Assembly: GCA_027924645.1 (NCBI GenBank)
Contig: BSBN01000829.1
Span: 2,232,001 to 2,296,000 of the forward strand
DNA from: Cunninghamia lanceolata
Lineage: Eukaryota > Streptophyta > Pinopsida > Cupressales > Cupressaceae
Length of the DNA: 64,000 nucleotides
Direction: 5' to 3'
Part shown: positions 11,062 through 22,934 of the stretch, one piece after another
How the letters are laid out: every line of letters starts with the position of its first letter
Numbering within the stretch: position 1 is the stretch's first letter
Notes under the pieces: model-generated
What the model was told of the DNA's origin: nothing
Databases searched by the model: none
What the model saw: the letters and a program-made list of their open reading frames with translations, nothing else
Program-made: the position numbers and the translations under genes

Positions 11062-12209
11062 TGATGTAGGAGCATTTGGGTTCACATGTAATCCTTATCA
11101 ACCAAAAAAATTTGTTTTCACTTTCTTGTTGTCTGTTTTGGCTGCAGGAGTTGCTACAAGGGTGAGTTGCTCAAATTACAAGAATTTTCTTAAGGAAGTT
11201 GGCCAAGTAAGGGATTGATCTTGAAGAAGGCCCAAATGGGTATCCATACCTCAATTTTGGTGAAGAGCTGGTCAATATTGGTGAAGTTATGCTCCAGCGT
11301 GACTTTTGATACCTACCAACCTGGCGCTAAAATCCAGTCCCAACGGAAATATATGTTGGCATTCAATCGACAAGTCTATGCTAAAATCCTAAGGTTTGGA
11401 CTTGTGCTAAAAATAGCTCTTACCGACCATGTCCATCACCTTCGAATCCTCCACTAAGTTGGTGATGTCATCATTCCCTGCTGAGTGATCACACGCTGTC
11501 TGGACTAAAAGTCTTCATAACCGACTTGTGCTAAAAATTGGCTCCACTACCTAAGTCTATCAACGTCAAAAACCACGCAGATCAGATGGATGGAAAATCG
11601 CCGCTTTGTGACTTAGTGCTAAAAAGCATGCTCATTGACTTTGTGCTAAAATGGAGCTGCATTAACAAAAGTTGGTTGAGGGAGAAATCTACGCTAGTTG
11701 GCAGAGGCCGTTTTCAATGCTTTCTTCTATGAAGGTTGGTTGATGTCAAATCCAATGCTTTCTCCTATTGAGCTGAAATCCTGTTGGACTAACTTTCCCA
11801 CCAGCGAACCAGAAATGACAAAAAGTCAATTATGACAGTCTGTACGGCTGTTCTAAGGACAAATCAAGTCATGACACATGTCAAGAGCATGAATGAAGGT
11901 CGGTGGCCACCTTAGAAGTCTATAAATTCATGGGATTTGTGTTTTTGGGGACCTCCCTCCTGAGTAATACATTTTTGGGAGTCTTCTTAAGATTTCTCTA
12001 GAATGCGCGATTGGTTTGATCTGCATCTTGTAGCATTGTAATACTGAGGCCAATATTTTGTAAAGCAATCTACAGTCCTATTGTAATCTCTCTTGCATAT
12101 GAATAAAGCATTGTTGTCCTGTTGTTCTTCTATTGTTGTTTTGTTGTGATTTGTCATTTGCTACTTGTTTTAGTTGTCTGATAAGACTCGTGAACCTTCA
12201 CCTGCATTA
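11062..12209 (+). repeat. 3' LTR of the chromovirus
   Basis: This LTR is 1148 bp and collinear with 5273-6423. Many CG dinucleotides of the left LTR read TG or CA here, including most GCGCTAAAA copies, which read GTGCTAAAA. TATAAAT is kept at 11921-11927 and AATAAAGCATTG near 12102. I see no clear polypurine tract immediately upstream. Confidence 0.92.
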
Positions 12210-13118
12210 TAATTCTTGGTTAATTTTGTTGGCTCCTTATCTCATCACACATTTTTGATATTTCAGTGTAGTATATTCTATAATTTCTTCCAAAATAGGT
12301 TTCTAATTGGCAATTTCTTTAAATAAGACAAATTCTTTAGTTTGTATGCAATCTGGGTTATTGAAGTTCAAATTGTTTTTACTAAAGACAAATACTAACA
12401 ATCTTATTCTATTATTGGTTAATGCAGCTGCATCTGGAAAAGAATTCACAGCCTAAGATACGAGCTTCACCAACATAGCAAGGTTAGAGAAGCATCAAGT
12501 CGTAGCTCTCCATGTGGGGGTGATTCGTCAGCCATCTACCACTGCAATTTTATCAAATTTCAAGACACTTTATATGTTCACTCCCAATGCCAATTCTAAG
12601 AGAGTGTAATATCTACAGCACTGTAGATTTCATCTTCGGCAATACAGTTGTGGTTTTTTAGGATAGTAATACTATTCTGAGGACACCAATGGCTAATCAG
12701 AAGAACACAATTACTACTCAGGGAAGAAATGACCCCAACCGGTTTACGAGAATTTCCATTCAAACTATACAATTGTGGCCTCCACAAATATCTCTATTGT
12801 CAAGAACTCCTTCCTAACTTATCTTGGGAGGCCATGAAAAATGTACTCGCGGATAGTCTTCATTCACAACTTCTTAGGCGATGTAATCCACCTATTGATT
12901 GGCTAGAGTGGTCTGGAGATTATGTGCTAAAAAGCCTGTATTATAGAGAAAATATGAATACTAGACTGGGAGTAAAGGTGGATGGGCAAGTAAGATGGGG
13001 CATTTGTAGAGTTATTAAAACAACAAAGAAGGCCAAAAATTTGATAGTGGCTGACTTCATTTTTGGATTTGCTTGGTTTCCCTCCATAAGAATTCCTTTC
13101 AATGAAGACTTGATCTAG

Positions 13119-13450
13119 TTATGAAGATGAAGGCCTGAAATTTGTAATGCCTTCATTTAAGTTGAAATAAAAGGGTGGGGAATTTAACTATTTATGTAAT
13201 CCCACCTAATGCCTTCATTTCCCTTACATTCCTTCATTGCAGAGTTACATTCGTTGGAAAGAAACAAAACAAAAGATTGATTTAATATTTTGTAGAGGAT
13301 GATTGATTTTCTATTGCAATGCTAAATTCTTTCCCAACCTTTTGTTCTATCCTCATTTATTTTAAATTCTCATTCATTCTTCAACCCAAAAGCTCAAGAT
13401 TTGTAAAACTAGCTCTATTTTGTTTTTAAGTTATGTTTTTTTAATTTTTA
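13119..13450 (+). other. PME-A 3' flank
   Basis: This stretch is homologous to the PME-B 3' region from 30335: a GAAATAAAAGGGTGGGGAATTTAAC stretch in A matches the AAATAAACGGGTGGGGAATTTAAC stretch of B. From about 13270 it is repeated again at about 16510. The AATAAA of PME-B reads AATAAAA here. Only the left arm of the PME-B downstream hairpin is present (ACATTCGTTGG). Confidence 0.75.
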
Positions 13451-14409
13451 AGTTACATATTATTAAAGATTTTATGTATGTGTATATTTCAATTACTTGT
13501 AATTTTTTATAATATGAATAGTTCAGAGTTATATGTTTGTTTTTTCGAGGCTATGCATAACAATTATTTTTATAAGAAATTTTATCCAAGTTTTATAAGG
13601 TTTTTGTCTATATTTACTTGTATCATGCTAGAAACCTTTTGCCATGGGATAAAGGGTTCATTTTACTTTACCACATGCTTTTGGTGATATAATATGTTAC
13701 CCAGATTTGTTTTGTGAAGTTCCTAGAATAATAGCTATCATGTTGTAACAATAGTTATCCTATTTTTCTTTACTTCAGTTCTGTTTGATTATAGTTATCT
13801 TGTTTTATTATGTTTTTTCTTCTATGGGCTAAACATCTGTAATACATATCAATAAATATGAATGCACCTTTCAAAAAGAAGAATCAAGGAAGATTACTTT
13901 GTGTTATATGCATTTTGCCCAAATTCTATGAAATCCCTTATTTTTATCCTACATCAGTTGTGAAGGTAGATCTACAACATTTTAATCTTTTCATGTAAAT
14001 CCAATGATTTATCATCTTTCCCTACAGACAAAATCAATGAAATTCATCAAATTAACTACTAAATCAAATTATATAAAGCACTATGAAAAATTCTTATATG
14101 TTCATGACATGTTGCTTCTACTAGACCACCCTACAAACAATACCAAATCTAGAAACTATTAAGTGATAGTGCAATATAATTTTTACAATGAATGTGAGAA
14201 TTCATATCTATTATACTATCAATGGTATCACTCCTCTCCTATCATCTCATCATTTTTTTTAGCATAAGCTCAGTAGTGGGAATAAAATAGGTCTTTGCGA
14301 CCATTGAAATGAGGTATGATCCAAAAGATTGAAGACATTTACTACACCCAACATTCAAAGACACAAACCTTCTGAAAGCTATAATTTTAATTAATTGAAA
14401 TCCAAAATT
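13451..14409. other. AT-rich spacer with short homology to 34.9 kb
   Basis: No gene is seen. At about 13735-13830 a stretch including TTCTGTTTGATTATAGTTAT closely matches 34880-34990, downstream of PME-B. This side therefore also belongs to the duplicated PME block, with an internal deletion. Confidence 0.6.
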
Positions 14410-14782
14410 CAATATATCTATAGTATGCCGAGAGATATCTTCAATTTGTTTTTTGGTTTTTGGTTTTTACTTTTTATTTTTTTATAAATCAAGTGTTTCA
14501 TTCCCATTAAATATATTTCTTATTCTTGGCATTTATAAATTACTTGCAGCTAGAATATGTGCATTCTGGTTTAAAATTGCAAAAGCATCTTTGAGATTGG
14601 TATCAAGTTTAGTGGTGTATTTATTGTGTCATTTCATTATGATTGACTACCACCATGCATTGAATTTTATTTGATTTTATTTATTTACTATTTTTTTATT
14701 TTTTTGGATTTTGTTTATTGGGTACAGGAATCTAAATCTTTCAACCCTCGTTGTGAGTGTAGAATGCCTCACAATGTAATTA
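14410..14782 (+). repeat. Dispersed repeat X, copy 2
   Basis: This copy is collinear with 1960-2325 through the shared GGTGTATTTATTGTG, TGAATTT and TTTCAACCCTCG landmarks. Its position upstream of a second copy of the PME 3' flank (from about 16500) suggests the left edge of another, now gene-less, PME block. Confidence 0.75.
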
Positions 14783-16490
14783 TCTGGTGTGCATTATTAC
14801 ATTTAGCCAAGATTTAAGATTCACAACACCTGTCTTGCACTCTGTACAACTGACACAAAGATAGTGACAAGAGTTAAACCCAAAGCACTTTTCTCAAAAA
14901 GAGCATCTACACACCACATTAAGAAAGAAAGTAGACCTTTCCTAAAAATGAAACTATCTCCACTGGTTTCCTAAAACCCAAACTATCTACATGCATAAAA
15001 AGCCAAGCCTTTTCTAAAAACTACAACTTTCCAACATATATCTCGCACACTTGGATTAAGGAAAATAAACATCCCAAGTAGAAAACTTGAGATATATTAG
15101 ATTTGTGAAGTCCTTTATGCAAAAATGAATTTTACAATAAAATAATAACCAAAAACTACATAAAACCTACCTACATAAAACTTTTTCTTAAAAATATTTA
15201 TGTATATACATAGCATTAAAAGCTTGATTTGTGAGAGATTCCTATGGTAGGCACGAGCTCACAAGGCCCAGTTTCTCCCCACCCACGTGGTACTGGAGGG
15301 CGTGTCATGCCAACACCACTAATCACATTAAAAAGTTTACCCGGTGCACTGCAGGTTATAGGGGGCTACCCGATTCCTACAGTTTAAAAAAAGAAAACAT
15401 GTGTAAATGTAAATGATAGACAAGATGAGATCCAAAGTGGATGCCATGAGATATTAGGAAATGCTTAAAAAAGGGTAATCAAAGAGGCATAGGAGCAGAG
15501 TCATGACAAGGTGTCAAAAATGGGACAGGAAATCACATGGTCAAGCAATTGAAAAAATAAGAATGAAACCTCATATTGGTTTCTAATTGGAATCAGTCCT
15601 AGAAGTATGTAACAATGAGTAAATGTTGATCATTATTCTCCAACTGTGGGTACTGGGATACAATTTAAACATGTGAATAGACAAAAAACAACAAAGAAAC
15701 AAGGGTTGTAAGAAAAAATCACAATAGCAAAGGTGACAAGCACAAAAAGCTCAACAAAGATAAGAACCAAAAATGGTGAAAACTTTCTTCTACCATATTC
15801 AAGGATTTGGATTAATGGAAATTTACAACTTCCTAAGTTTATGCTCTAGGTCAAACATGAGTTTTTCTTTGTCCATTCTTAATTGTATACTTACTTTATG
15901 TAATGGAATGGAATGTGATTTTGTAAGTGTAGAAAGTGGTACTTGAGTGTGAATGGATATAATGATGGCTTGCATTGAATTTTTTCAATTTGTTAAGCAT
16001 AATGGGCTTTGGACTTTAAGGGAAATGTGGGAACAAACAATCATATGGGGATCAAAAGATGGGTGTGTGGAGGGGCTATATGCTTAAGATGATGTGTACT
16101 TCTTAGGTTATGGGTACGAATAGTAAAGGTGAAGAATGCATCTTAGCTCAAAGGCTATTCATAGAATGGCTCATACTAGACAATTGAATGGGGATAGGGA
16201 ATAGGTTGGGAAGGGGATAAGTGCGAAACCTCAAGCTTCCTAGAGTAATTTTCTTTGACTTTATGGGGCTTTTGAGTTGGTTTGATATAGATTTTAAGAA
16301 CACCTCTCAAGCTTGCACACTTTTGGATCTCCTTTGAGTTTACTTTTTGCTTTTTTCTTTTCTTGTTGCCACCCATACTATCTAACCCCATGCAACCAAT
16401 AAAATGCAAGGGCTTATCATTGATGATTAGTCCATGTAGTTATGGATATATATTTTTGACTTTTTAAATTAGCATAGGCTTATGATCCAT
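14783..16490. other. Non-coding spacer with one SINE
   Basis: Apart from the SINE-like copy at 15250-15393 I see no gene or clear repeat. Short open frames here have no family resemblance. Confidence 0.45.
15250..15393 (+). mobile_element. SINE, diverged second copy of the 40937 family
   Basis: The stretch from CTCCCC through GGAGGGCGTGTC and ATTAAAAAGTTTACC to GGTGCA aligns with the SINE at 40937-41085. It has an additional 3' part ending in an A-rich tail (TTTAAAAAAAG). The 5' promoter half is too diverged to bound. GATTCCTA occurs near both ends but lies partly inside the tail, so the target duplication is uncertain. Confidence 0.65.
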
Positions 16491-16499
16491 CCCTTGAAT

Positions 16500-18730
16500 G
16501 TTTCAGGTTAAAAGATTGCTTTAATATTTTGTAGAGGATGATTGAATTGCTATTGCAATGCTAAATTCTTATCCAACCTTTTGTTCTTTCCTCATTTCTA
16601 TTAAATTCATATTCATTCTTCAACCTAGAAGCTATAGATTTCTAAAAGCAGCTCCATTTATTGTTTATGATGTCTTTATGGAGTTACTTTCTTTTGGAAT
16701 GATATTATTATTTTAAGTAATTTTATTTTTAAATTTTATGTATTTTTTAACCTTTTTGCATATTTATATATTTTATAACTGTTATCCTTCAATTTCTGTA
16801 ATAATATGAATAGTTGAGAGTTGTTAATTTTAATTTTTCAAGGCTATACATTATCTAATGCCATTTGTGGTTTTATAAGGATGTGAAATATTGGATGTCT
16901 TGGATGTCTTGGGAATGTGTAGAGGTGAATATGGCATGTAATTGTAAGAAGTAATGGCCTCCTAATGTCTAATATTGCTTTCTTGTGTGTGTTTAAGTGT
17001 ATGTGGGTGTTGCCTTGTCTTGTCATATATGTTTATTCAATTGCTACTTTATTTATTAAGTATTATATGATTGATAATCAAAATTTGGACCTGCTAGAGG
17101 CTACACATGTGAAGTGAAGTGAAAAGAAAGGTAAGAGTTAAAACAACAAAAGTCAACTTTTAGTTATTGCAAGCATGACTATGTGTGGTGGTCTATAAGG
17201 TAGTCAAATAACATAGAGTGAAGGACAATAGAGTGTTCAAGTATAGAAGGAGGCATTTGGTACCTGTGTATATTTAGGAACAATTAATCTTCCAAATGAT
17301 TAAAATGATCATTATCATATTTAATAAAAAAACATTAAAAGTAAGTGTTAAACTATAAAAAAACTACAAAGTAGGCACTTTCCATCTCTATAAAAAGCAA
17401 CATATGAGTTGGGAGAAGAGAAATAATCATATTTAATTGTTATTTATCAACAAAACATATGGATACAGTAGTTTTGTTAATGTTAATTGTAGCTTTTTTT
17501 TTTTTTTCTGTGATTTTGTATTATTTTTTTCCCTTTTTTTTGTAATTTGAACAATTAAAATGATAACAAGCTTTCAAATAAAATAAGAACATAAATACAT
17601 TATAAAAATAGCCTAAACTCTAAATTGCACCACTCCTATAAATTATAGAATAAACATAAAGGAGAAGTATATAACATAAATAAAGGTAGAAACAACAAAA
17701 TAGGGAAAACTATGTTTTTTGTCAACATAATACAAGTGATTTTGAGGTGCTTTATAGATTTTCATCATCCCAAAATTATAGGAAGAATGTATAATGAAAG
17801 AAGTATAACATAGAGAAGAATCAACATAAACCATAATGTAATGGAAGGCATATACATATTGCATAGTTGAGCTAGGATATGTGTGTGGCTTAGCTAATCA
17901 ACATTGGGATATAATACTAGGAGGTGTGCCATGTGTATGCAACTAGATAATGATACTAGTAGAAATATTGAAATCATCAAAAGGACATAGGGTTACATTG
18001 AGGTATGGGATGGTGCATGCGATTAGGAATATGGACCTAAGCGCAAGACAATCTTCTCCTAGGGAAGGTGCATGCTACTAGACAAGCTATAAAATGATAT
18101 GCATCAATTTATTTGTGATCTCAAGAGGTGTTTTACAAAATGCACATAGTGATAGGTATGTGTATTTGATCACATTGTAGTTACTAGAACACATAGATTA
18201 CCTAGAGCAACTTGTGATGAGATTACCCACACATAATTGTGGAATGCACAAGATTTGGGAAGGTGGAAGCAATAGAATATAGATGATTAGAGGTAGATAT
18301 TGGATAATGTGGGAGAGTCATATATCATATATCAAGACAATAAATGTTGATGGTAGGGTGGCAAGAGGATAAAGTATAATTGACGACAAGTTGGTGAACT
18401 AGACTATATGTTGCATGAAATGAGACTAGCTATTAAAGAGATTTTTCTATAACTAGTTGTTGTTATAGTCTAGAGTTAAATATATATTTCCACCCACATG
18501 TCTAACATGGTAAGAAATTGTTGTATGGGAACCATAGGATGTGGAGATATGGTGATAATTATTCAATGCCTTAGTGCTAATCGATGATAAGGATGAAGAG
18601 ATAGTTGAAATAGTTGAAGATGACATATGAGGTACCAAGGCATGGAGGAAGTGGGGTACCATAATTGACATAGAGAAGGAGGTGGATAAGGGAGATATTA
18701 GAGGAGATGAGTTAGAGGAGCTTGTAGGTC
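16500..18730 (+). repeat. Segmental duplicate of the PME-B downstream flank
   Basis: This block is collinear with about 30490-33330 with indels. Landmarks include TTTCAGGT at the left end, AGCAGCTCCATTTA, a GTGAAGTGAAGTGAAAAG stretch (17110 and 31727), the ATTATAGGAAGAATGTA-like segment (17777 and 32377) and the CAATGCCTTAGTG segment (18567 and 33149). The first 200 bases also match 13270-13450. No gene is carried by it. Confidence 0.8.
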
Positions 18731-21321
18731 TATTTTCCTATTTTATGCCCATGTTTAAAAAGTCAATTTGCCTCTTGAAAAGTGATATCCACATTTTTGA
18801 CTCTCATGGTGTCTAAGTTTACTTGAATAAGCTTGAGATTGCTTAAAAATTCTCGTAAAATAATCTAGAGCAGTCAAAATTACCAAAATAGATAGAAAGA
18901 TTTATTTTTTTATTATTAGTAAGTTTGCATTTGAGAACGTATGGACTTCAAATTTTATCCAAAGATCTAAAATTTCTAAACAAGCACTGTGAGTGAATTT
19001 CAACCAAAATTCATGTTCACGTATCAAGTTATTAAAAATTCAAGTTTCTAAAAAATCTAAATAAGATCTTAATAATTTTGAGGCCCTTTAAATGATTGAA
19101 TTTGGATCTAAAAGGTGTTGAAATTTGGGTAATAGATCTTTCTAAGCTCTTTAGTTTTTAAAAAATAGGCTCAATGGGATACTCATGTCAAAAGTTATGG
19201 CTTTCAAAAGTTTAGAGGATGGTTGGTGTTGTGCCATAGTGGAATCTTGATCATGTGCTAGAGTTTTGGCATGATACAAGTTCTCTTGGGAGTTGTATAT
19301 GTTCATTGGAGCATGTGATCTCCTAGGATGAGATGTTAGATCATGATGTCATGTTGTGTTCCTAATTTTATGGTTGGAGCTTTGATAATTTTTTGGTTAG
19401 TTCTCTTGGTATTGAGTATGTTGATCTTTTGTATGTTGATCTTGGTTAGTTCTCTTGGTGTTGCATTTGGAATTAAGCATGGATTGATCAATTGTATTTC
19501 CTCGTGGATACTTGGAGACTTGGGTGAGGCTAGAGTTATCTTGGGTTTAGAGGAATTTGTTGAGATGGTTGCTTTTTGGAGGTTTTAGTAGGAAGTCTAA
19601 GGAGCCATCACCTGAATATGGACATGAGTTCATGATGGACCTAAGAGAAGATTATTCTTAGAGAGAATCATTATGGCTTGGTGTATCATGGAGGAGTACT
19701 CTCATTCCCCAATCGTGGTCTACTTGGAATAATCATATTAGAGGTATTGCCCATCATATTTCCAGATGCATTATGTTTTATGCTTGTCTTCTCATGTATA
19801 TGGATCTTGAGCTATGTTAGTTCTGGAGGGCTCATTTGAGGAGTGGTTGGCATGGTTATCTTCTTGTGCATATGAATTTGATTTAAGATGTCATTTATGA
19901 AGATTTAGGAGATGTCTATTGGGTTAATTCCTAGTTTTGGGAATAAATTTGAGTTTGATCTTACTTGGTTAGAGATTCTTACATCCTGGTTGGTCTGTTG
20001 ATTCACATTATATGTTTGGCCTTGGGGTTAAACAGTTGGGTGTTGTTAAGGCTTTTCATTTGGGGTTGTAAAGAAGATCATACTTGACACAACTTAGCAC
20101 TTTGAGGTGTTGGTAGAAAAACATGGTATGAGATATGATTTACAAGTTTTCTCTCTTTGTTCCTATGGCTTCTTCCTATAGGTTCATGTTCACATGGTTT
20201 GTTGTGTTGGACTTGGGAGAGTTATGGTGATAGGCTGTGAGGGAGTATGCAACAATTTGTGTTTCATGTGTGGATCATTATGATTCTTCTTTATACTACA
20301 TGGTTTCTATTATTACGAACACCTTGGTATGACTATTGATTGGTAGACTTGGTATGCATTGAATTATTTTAGATTTGACATTACCCATGCAGTGGGAGTT
20401 CATGGATGTGTATGTTCTTCATTTATAGGTTTTGGATAGGGAACTTATGATTGTCATTTATGGGTTGGATATGTTGTTGGCATGATTTTATTAATGTTGT
20501 TGGATACCTTTTGAGGTATGTATGGTTGGATGTATTAGAGAATTTTTTTAACAATCTCTTTATCATGAGTTATGAAACATTATTGTTTATTCAAAAAAAT
20601 TCAAAATTTGTAGCATTTTTGGATAATTTTCAAGCAAATTACTTATAGAATTAGTATTGTTTTTGGGTGGCTCATTACAATTCATATGTATGCTTCCTCA
20701 TCATGTTATAATCCACTTATTGAAAGAAAATAGTGATACTTATATCTATATAACCCAATTATTTCCACACAAAAAAATAAACAAACTCAAAACTAAAGAG
20801 AAATAAACATATTCATCATTACAGTAGGAAAACCTAGGCTTAACTCAACTCATGGTAGAATCTCTACGATGAACTTATTTCCCAACAAGAAGTGAGGGAA
20901 ACCAGTTATTACACCGATAGGATTTCCCCTATAGAGTGCATTGAGCTTGATGGAAATTAAGGGTTTAAAACATTTTTTTAAGTACAAGGATGACCATCTA
21001 ACTAGTTGCAAGCATTAACACCAAGTCAATAACAATGATAGTGTGGCAATCTAACCAAATTTGACTAGTAAGTTTATAGCCAAGTATGAACACATTGACA
21101 TTATTGCCAATCATAACTTTGAAATGTCAGATCATATGATAATTGATATTGATTACAAATCACACATTGAGATCGTGAGACTAGTTTTGCTTTATCATAC
21201 AAAGATAAACTTATTTATCAGCAAATTTCTATTGGTGAAGTAGATTTTGTAGATAATGTGTAAAGAAGTGAAATGATCATTAAAGAAAAATGCCATGCCT
21301 ATTCCTCCATGGATAACTCTG
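18731..21321. other. Spacer, no gene recognised; G/T-rich on the + strand at 19.2-20.6 kb
   Basis: No domain is recognisable in any frame. Around 19380-19470 the phrase GGTTAGTTCTCTTGG occurs twice. The + strand from 19200 to 20600 is rich in G and T and poor in C, as expected of an old C-to-T-decayed element, but no LTRs or motifs confirm this. Confidence 0.4.
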
Positions 21322-22929
21322 TGTCATGTCCCCATATTAAGGCATTGTTTAAATTAAAGATTTAAACATCATGACAAAAGGACAGTAAAAGTGCTTCCAT
21401 AAAATATCAATTTGAATAATAAAAATAATAAACAATCAATCATATATATATATATATATGAAATAAGAAAAAATTCCTATAACCTTTGTATGTGCGACTC
21501 CTATGTGATTTGCTAATATTGTTAAGACAACCAATACATCAACGAATGGTTAAAAGCAATGACTAGTGCACCTTCATATAAACAAGGATGTATCCCTTAG
21601 TAAAGTCGCCTCTATAGTGTAAGAGATGTCTCCTTCTAGGTAGGCCATAAGAGATATAAAGACATGAAAAGAAGAAGAGTCTTAGGGCAGATATATGAAT
21701 AAAAATATATGCAGATCTAGAAGAATATAAGTGAATAATGAAATATCTGTTATAAGGCAAATTTGAGGAAGATTTATTTTTCTGAAGTGTGAGCAGGCCT
21801 AAGAAACGAATGAATAATATATACAACTCTAAATTGAAGAAGATATTTCTGAGTCTAGAATATTTATATATTCTAAGTAAAACATATATTTCTTATATAT
21901 TTATCTAGTGTAATAGCAAAGAAGGGAGTAACAATATGTATTCTAATTTAAGAACAAGATAAGAGTAATAAGAAGACATTGGACTGTAGTCAACATTAAA
22001 AGAGAGGAGTACAATCTTAGATTTCTGAAGGATACAAAGGCAAGAGTTATCTACCTGGTATGATGTATCTAACTCTATGTCTAGTATATAAATAGTGATG
22101 TAATCATGATAATATAGATGCAGTCAAAATTAAATTACTTATGTAGAGTGGACAAATGTGAACAAATAGAATATGAAATGCTAATATAGCATAGATGATA
22201 ATGTTAGTATTAATTATATGTGTCAATGAATAATCATCTTTAATGTATTTAAGATGTAAATAATATTGAACCTCACCATGGAGGAAAGGTAGGAGATGTA
22301 GATAAGAGGGTATAAGGTTTCCATCTAAGTACCCCACCTTGGATGGATGTCAAAGCCCTGCCATTAAGGCCAAGAGGGTCAAAGTCCCGCTCTTGGGCTT
22401 AGATTGGATAAACTAAGAACCCCACTATGATCCCCATACCTTTCCTACCATGATGAGTTATTAACTATAAGGGATAAGGCATGGATAGAGAAGAAAGACA
22501 AGCACTCTACTAAGTACCTCACTTTTGTGGATGCCTAAGTCCTGCCACCAAAGCTAGGAGGGCCAAAGTTCTGCTCTTGGTCTTAGTATGAGTTGGCTTG
22601 GTCAAACCTATCATGTCCCTATCCCTATGCTCTAAATGTGTTTGATATTGGAGTTGTATTAGCTAATTCTAACAATGGCATTAGTTTATATGTACATATA
22701 TATGCACTTGTGTTTCCTATATAATGATTGCAAGATTTATATTCAAGAGCATAACAAAGAAATAACTACGTGTAAGTCATCTCCCTAACCCTAATTTATT
22801 GTAATTATGATTGTAGCGTTTAATCTAGGGCAAATTCTAGAAGAGGACATTACAAAATTGATAATTTAGGGTAAAATTAGTATTGTTCCTAGAAGGGGAC
22901 ATTACACGTTCCTAGAAGGGGACATTACA
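21322..22929. mobile_element. Solo LTR with extended inverted ends
   Basis: The segment starts TGTCATGTCCCC and ends GGGGACATTACA, so its ends are near-perfect inverted repeats of 12 bases. It is flanked by CTCTG (21317-21321) and CTCTA (22930-22934), a 4-of-5 target duplication. There is no coding sequence inside. Orientation is undecided. The end motif GTTCCTAGAAGGGGACATTAC is repeated in tandem immediately inside the right end. Confidence 0.65.
22325..22600 (+). repeat. Two diverged direct repeats inside the solo LTR
   Basis: A segment with GGATG, CCCTGCC, GAGGG, CAAAG and GCTCTTGG landmarks at about 22325-22402 recurs at about 22512-22588 with about a fifth of the positions changed. The order of landmarks is the same. 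Confidence 0.6.
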
Positions 22930-22930
22930 C
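22870..22930 (+). repeat. Tandem duplication of the LTR end motif
   Basis: GTTCCTAGAAGGGGACATTAC occurs twice back to back, with a more diverged third version near 22840 (TTCTAGAAGAGGACATTAC). Confidence 0.85.
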
Positions 22931-22934
22931 TCTA

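Larger units (their letters stand above)
5273..12209 (+). mobile_element. Ty3/gypsy chromovirus inserted in the PME-A intron
   Basis: Two LTRs of about 1.15 kb, TGATG...CATTA, bound an interior with a tRNA-iMet primer site, gag with a zinc knuckle, protease, reverse transcriptase, RNase H, integrase and a C-terminal chromodomain. The order RT-RNase H-integrase and the chromodomain place it among plant chromoviruses. The target duplication TAATT is perfect at 5268-5272 and 12210-12214. The flanks rejoin into intron sequence homologous to the PME-B intron, which lacks the element. Many stops and shifts, and a changed RT catalytic motif, show it is dead. Confidence 0.95.
3889..13118 (+). pseudogene. 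PME-A: decayed pectin methylesterase split by an intronic retrotransposon
   Basis: Exon 1 (about 3889-4590) and exon 2 (12428-13118) align along their length with intact PME-B at 27798-30334, including the GT donor at 4591 and the AATGCAG acceptor at 12421-12427. Several lesions are visible. The ATG is gone: the B sequence CACTATGAGG reads CACAAGAGG here. About 22 bases are inserted near 3916. Roughly 0.29 kb of the pro-region is missing at about 4238. Exon 1 has shifts and stops. In exon 2 the codon after GCC is TAA, and the Trp of the conserved LGRPW block is TGA. The mature-domain start (SGGDQRLLQVPNAA) and the YGENV-like segment are recognisable. The intron holds a 6.9-kb chromovirus. The pro-region keeps about 20 codons after the ALCV motif that PME-B lacks. 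It cannot encode an enzyme. Confidence 0.93.
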
